From NCBI RefSeq assembly GCF_021725675.1, contig NZ_JAKJPO010000001.1, positions 1,054,001 to 1,118,000 of the forward strand: a stretch of DNA of 64,000 bases, read 5' to 3'. Origin of the DNA: Marilutibacter chinensis. GTDB lineage: Bacteria > Pseudomonadota > Gammaproteobacteria > Xanthomonadales > Xanthomonadaceae. The position numbers were made by a program, and so were the translations under genes. Under the pieces are notes generated by a model that saw only the letters and a program-made list of their open reading frames with translations, did no database searches and was not told the DNA's origin. The stretch's first letter is position 1, and every line of letters begins with the position of its first letter. Positions 60,493 through 64,000 of this stretch are shown here, one piece after another.

Positions 60493-63042
60493 ATGTCGCT
60501 GCGCGACTATGCGCGCAAGCGGCGCCTCGGCACGACCCCCGAGCCGTCTGGTGGGGATGCCGGCCCCGGCACTCGCCCCGTCTACGTCGTCCAGCTTCAC
60601 CACGCCAGCACCCGTCACTACGATTTCCGCTTGGAGATCGACGGCGTCCTGAAGAGCTGGGCGGTGCCGAAGGGTCCGTCCCTGCGCGCCGGCGAGAAGC
60701 GGCTGGCAGTCGAAGTCGAAGACCATCCACTCGACTACGCGACGTTCGAGGGCGACATACCGCGGGGGCACTATGGCGCCGGTCATGTCGAAGTTTTCGA
60801 TCGCGGTCACTGGGCCTGCGACGGCGATCCTCTGGCCCTGCATGCGAAGGGAAAGCTCGAGTTCACCCTGTCCGGCGGCAAGCTCTCGGGAGGCTGGTCA
60901 CTGGTTCGCACGCGGATGCGTGGCCGGCAGCGCCAATGGCTCCTCATCAAGCGTGACGATGCGCACGCCGCCGACCTCGAGGCCGACGATCTCGTCGATC
61001 GCGACGGCAGGCGCAAATCGCGTGGCCGCGCCGCGGAATCGGATGCCGCCGCAACGGGCCGGATCCACAGGACATCCGGAGCAGAGCCTAAGCCCGGTGT
61101 TCGAAGAGCGCGACACACACGGAAAAAGAACGAGGCGGGCTGGCGCGATCGCGCATTGGCACTGAAGGGCGCGCTCGACGGCGCCATGCCCATCGGCTTC
61201 GATCCCGCCCTGACCATCCTGCAGGACGCCCCCCCTGCCGGCGACCGCTGGCTGCATGAGCTCAAATGGGACGGCTACCGGTTGCTGGTCGACCTCGTCG
61301 ATGGTGGGGCCCGCCTGCGCTCGCGCAACGGGCTCGACTGGACCGGCACGTTTCCCGAGATCGCAGCCGCGGTGGAGTCGCTCCCGGTCGGCGATGCATG
61401 TCTGGACGGCGAACTGGTCGTTCTCGATGCCGATGGCCACTCGGATTTCTCGGAGCTGCAGCGGGTGATCGAAGGCAGTTCACGCGCGCCCCTGCGGTAC
61501 CTGCTGTTCGACCTTCCGGGCCTGGCCGGCGTCGACCTGCGGAAGGTGGCCCTGACCGATCGCAAGGCCTTGCTGAAGGATCTCCTCGGCGACGGCACCG
61601 GCGCGCTGGCCTACAGCGAACACGTGATCGGCCATGGCGCCCAGGTATTCGAGCAGACGGCGCGGGCTGGAATCGAAGGGCTGGTGAGCAAGCGCGTCGG
61701 CAGTGCGTACCGAAGCGGGCGTTCCGGCGACTGGGTGAAATCCAAGCACGCGCGTTCGGACGAGTTCGTGATCGTCGGCTATACCCGGCCGAAAGGTTCA
61801 CGCAGCGGTTTCGGCTCGCTGCTGCTGGCGAGCCGGCACGACGGCGGCCTCGCCTACATGGGACGCGTCGGGACCGGATTCGGCTCCGACGATCTCAAGC
61901 GCATCCTGGAACGGCTCAGGAAGATCCGCGCCCGCGATGCACCGTTCGATCTACCCGGGCATGTACGGATTCCGCGTGCGGATATCACCTGGGTCCGGCC
62001 CAGGGAGGTGGCGGAGGTCGCGTTCCGGGGCCATGGCAAGGAAGGATTGCTGCGCCAGGCGAGTTTCCTCCGGATGCGTCCGGACAAGACGCCGGAGGAA
62101 GTCGGCAACGACCGGGATACCGCGAAGAGGACCGCCACGGACCGCAAACCGGAACGTGCGACGTCCACCCACGAACCGGAGACCACCGTGAAACTGACCC
62201 ACCCCGACCGCGTGATGTTCGCCGATGCCGCCCATACCAAGCAGGACGTCGCCGACTACTACCGCTCGGTGGCCGACTGGTTGCTGCCGGAACTCGTCGG
62301 CCGGCCGCTGTCATTGCTCCGCTGCCCCGACGGCAGCCAGTCCGAGTGCTTCTTCCAGAAGCACCATTCCGACGGCCTCGGCGACCACGTCCACCCGGTA
62401 CCGCTGCAGCAGAAGAGCGGCGGACGGGAAGACTACCTGTATGTCGACGCGATCGAGGGCGTGATCGAACTCGTCCAGATGAACACCATCGAATTCCATC
62501 CGTGGGGCGCGACCGTCGAGGCGCCGGAGCGTCCCGATCGCATGGTGTTCGATCTCGATCCGGGAGAAGGCGTCGCGTGGAAGACCATGATCGCGGCCGC
62601 GCGCGACGTCCGCGATCGATTGGCGTGGATCGATCTTGAGAGCTTCGTACGCCTGTCGGGCGGCAAGGGGCTGCACGTCGTCGTGCCGATCGCCCCCGGA
62701 CCTTCCTGGGACGAGGTGCGCCGGTTCTGCGAGGGCTTCGCGGTCGCAATGGCCACGCAGGCACCGGACCGCTATCTCGCCAGCATGGCCAAGGCCAAAC
62801 GCAAGGGTCGCATCTTCATCGACTGGCTACGCAACGCCCGCGGCGCGACCAGTGTCGCCTCGTGGTCGCTGCGCGCGCGTCCGGGCGCGCCCGTCGCGAT
62901 GCCCTTGCGCTGGGACGAACTGGGACGGATCCGGGCCCCCGATGCCTATGATCTGACCCGAGCCCGGCGGCGCGCGGCGAGCCTCGGCTCGGACCCGTGG
63001 CAGGGAATCTCGACCCTCCGGCAGTCCCTGCCGGATCTGTAG
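60493..63042 (+). CDS. ligD: multifunctional ATP-dependent DNA ligase LigD
   Basis: Joins DNA ends brought together by Ku. Domain order is 3'-phosphoesterase (residues about 10-160, HHASTRHYDFRLEIDGVLKSW), ligase (about 230-530, with the adenylated K258 in ELKWDGYRL), and an archaeo-eukaryotic-primase-type polymerase (560-840, with metal ligands D687 and D689 in FDLDPGEG). This PE-ligase-Pol order is the Pseudomonas form, unlike mycobacterial Pol-PE-ligase. 849 residues. Co-transcribed with ku. Confidence 0.95.
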   Translation: MSLRDYARKRRLGTTPEPSGGDAGPGTRPVYVVQLHHASTRHYDFRLEIDGVLKSWAVPKGPSLRAGEKRLAVEVEDHPLDYATFEGDIPRGHYGAGHVEVFDRGHWACDGDPLALHAKGKLEFTLSGGKLSGGWSLVRTRMRGRQRQWLLIKRDDAHAADLEADDLVDRDGRRKSRGRAAESDAAATGRIHRTSGAEPKPGVRRARHTRKKNEAGWRDRALALKGALDGAMPIGFDPALTILQDAPPAGDRWLHELKWDGYRLLVDLVDGGARLRSRNGLDWTGTFPEIAAAVESLPVGDACLDGELVVLDADGHSDFSELQRVIEGSSRAPLRYLLFDLPGLAGVDLRKVALTDRKALLKDLLGDGTGALAYSEHVIGHGAQVFEQTARAGIEGLVSKRVGSAYRSGRSGDWVKSKHARSDEFVIVGYTRPKGSRSGFGSLLLASRHDGGLAYMGRVGTGFGSDDLKRILERLRKIRARDAPFDLPGHVRIPRADITWVRPREVAEVAFRGHGKEGLLRQASFLRMRPDKTPEEVGNDRDTAKRTATDRKPERATSTHEPETTVKLTHPDRVMFADAAHTKQDVADYYRSVADWLLPELVGRPLSLLRCPDGSQSECFFQKHHSDGLGDHVHPVPLQQKSGGREDYLYVDAIEGVIELVQMNTIEFHPWGATVEAPERPDRMVFDLDPGEGVAWKTMIAAARDVRDRLAWIDLESFVRLSGGKGLHVVVPIAPGPSWDEVRRFCEGFAVAMATQAPDRYLASMAKAKRKGRIFIDWLRNARGATSVASWSLRARPGAPVAMPLRWDELGRIRAPDAYDLTRARRRAASLGSDPWQGISTLRQSLPDL

Positions 63043-63068
63043 ACCGCCGGCACGCCAGCCGCGCGCAG

Positions 63069-63341
63069 TCAGCGCCGCGAAGGTTCGCCGCCGGATCCGC
63101 CATCGGTATCCGGAGTCTCCAGCATTGCGTCCAGCCGCTTGCGCACGTATGCGGCCGCATCCACGGGTGAGTCTTCGATCTTCTCGGCATTGGAGAGCAG
63201 CGCCGATGCGATCGCGGCGAACGCGGCGTTGAAGGCCGAGGTCTCGGCGAACTCCACCCGCAACTGGGGCAGCTTCACTTCGATCAGGTCGCAGCGATGC
63301 ACGAGCGCTTCGAAACTGTCGGCCACGGGAGGAAGGTCCAT
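63069..63341 (-). CDS. small helical protein, hypothetical
   Basis: A 90-residue acidic protein predicted mainly helical (SFEALVHRCDLIEVKLPQLR, then AFNAAFAAIASALLSNAEKI), with a Gly/Asp-rich C terminus. GGAGG lies 2-6 bases before the chosen ATG at 63341; the frame extends upstream but the extra residues look noncoding. It is convergent with ligD. No family recognised. Confidence 0.45.
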   Translation of the reverse strand: MDLPPVADSFEALVHRCDLIEVKLPQLRVEFAETSAFNAAFAAIASALLSNAEKIEDSPVDAAAYVRKRLDAMLETPDTDGGSGGEPSRR

Positions 63342-63712
63342 CAATGCCGCTCCCCGCCGCAAGCCGCTCCGACCGGTCCTGCCGGGCCGGCATCGCCCCG
63401 GACCCCGCATGCGCCTGACCGCCGGCACTGTCGCCTCCACTGACGTCTGGATGTGTCGGTGTCCATCTGCACGCTCCTCGGATCCTTCCGAGTCTGGACA
63501 TGACCTGGACAGCGCGTCGTGAAGACGAGCAAGACATGTTCATGACGATGAATCCGCCCCCGGCGTCGATTCATCGAAGCTGCTGCGGTGTGTGTGGTGC
63601 ACGCGGGATGAACGCCTGCACGCGACAACCATTCCTTCTCGCCCGTTTGCCGCCGCGTTAATGGCCGGGGGAGCAGTGTCGTGGGACGTTCCTGCAGACC
63701 GGAGGCTCAACG
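63342..63712. other. intergenic region upstream of chaB
   Basis: About 370 bases with no convincing gene on either strand. GC content falls near 63530-63560 and again just before chaB, where promoters may lie. No repeat, hairpin or operator noticed. Confidence 0.45.
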
Positions 63713-63940
63713 ATGCCCTACAAATCGATCAGCGATCTCCCCGACTCGGTGCGGGACCACACGCCCAAGCACGCGCAGGAGATCTACAAGGAGGCCTACA
63801 ACAGCGCCTGGAAGGAATACAAGGATCCCGACGATCGCCGGGGCGACGCCAGTCGCGAAGAAACCGCGCACCGGGTCGCGTGGTCGGCGGTCAAGGACAA
63901 GTACGAAAAAGGCAGCGACGGCGACTGGCATGCGAAGTAG
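63713..63940 (+). CDS. chaB: ChaB family protein
   Basis: A 75-residue protein matching ChaB: MPYKSISDLPDSVRDHTPKH at the N terminus, then EIYKEAYNSAWKEY and ETAHRVAWSAVKDKYEK. ChaB was named for the cation-transport cha locus of E. coli, but its role is not settled, and no chaA is seen here. GGAGG lies 12 bases upstream. It begins a run of stress-type genes that leaves the window. Confidence 0.85.
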   Translation: MPYKSISDLPDSVRDHTPKHAQEIYKEAYNSAWKEYKDPDDRRGDASREETAHRVAWSAVKDKYEKGSDGDWHAK

Positions 63941-63987
63941 AGTCCGAAGCCACGCCTGCCGAGTTCCCGGAGACTGAGGAGAAGAGC

Positions 63988-64000
63988 ATGAAGATTGCCG
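63988..64000 (+). CDS. start of a further gene, truncated by the window edge
   Basis: An ATG at 63988 follows GAGGAGAAGAGC, a strong ribosome site, and encodes MKIA before the window ends. It is probably the next member of the chaB unit; nothing about its product can be said. Confidence 0.5.

Overview
The window is high-GC chromosomal DNA of a gammaproteobacterium, most probably a member of the Xanthomonadaceae/Lysobacteraceae (Lysobacter/Luteimonas-like). The basis is gene content typical of that family: a DUF2007 'pathogenicity-like' protein, Bpt leucyltransferase, an M2 (ACE-like) peptidase lipoprotein, minCDE behind a GNAT gene, TesB and Tex. Intergenic repeat elements also resemble ones common in these genomes. 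Genus and species cannot be settled from the window. No rRNA, tRNA, CRISPR array, prophage or insertion sequence was found.

Layout. 1-14 kb is housekeeping and small envelope genes: an alpha/beta hydrolase, small membrane and secreted proteins, a histidine-phosphatase lipoprotein, two pirins flanking aqpZ, the rlmKL/hydrolase/MOSC operon, an AmpD-like amidase, tesB and a hemerythrin protein. A 21-bp minisatellite lies between the second pirin and rlmKL. 14-29 kb holds an EF-hand protein, bpt with an EEP-family lipoprotein, purT, an SPFH/ribbon-helix-helix/DUF4177 operon behind tandem palindromes, an M15 peptidase, an AlkA-type glycosylase, a SRPBCC protein and a DesK/DesR-like two-component pair with a duplicated gene tail behind it. 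28.5-31 kb is GNAT-minC-minD-minE and a HExxH protein. 31.6-42 kb carries the M2 peptidase, a repeat-rich gap, tex, a VOC protein, a Bcr/CflA transporter and gcvP behind a tandem glycine riboswitch.

42.2-47.7 kb is a metal or metallophore uptake locus: an FecBCD/BtuFCD-type ABC transporter divergent from a TonB-dependent receptor. The only obvious operator in the shared promoter resembles a Zur box. 47.8-57.6 kb is a compact nitrite-to-nitrous-oxide module: nirK-nirV-sco-azurin, nnrS with a SirB2-like gene, a quinol-type nitric oxide reductase and hemN-fnr. Four FNR/DNR-type boxes with a shared right half lie before nirK, nnrS, norZ and hemN, and the fnr product keeps the four cysteines of an oxygen-sensing [4Fe-4S] FNR. 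The window thus holds the regulator, its probable targets, the copper and heme supply functions and the two reductases; no nitrate or nitrous oxide reductase is present.

57.7-64 kb holds an EmrB-like MFS transporter, the Ku-LigD end-joining pair, a small unknown gene, chaB and the first codons of another gene.

Most interesting for follow-up: the Zur-like box over the receptor/ABC pair, the 21-bp repeat open as heptads on both strands, the SPFH-RHH operon with tandem TTGATATCAA sites, the coherent FNR promoter set with a possibly leaderless hemN, and the 88/90 duplication of a response-regulator 3' end.
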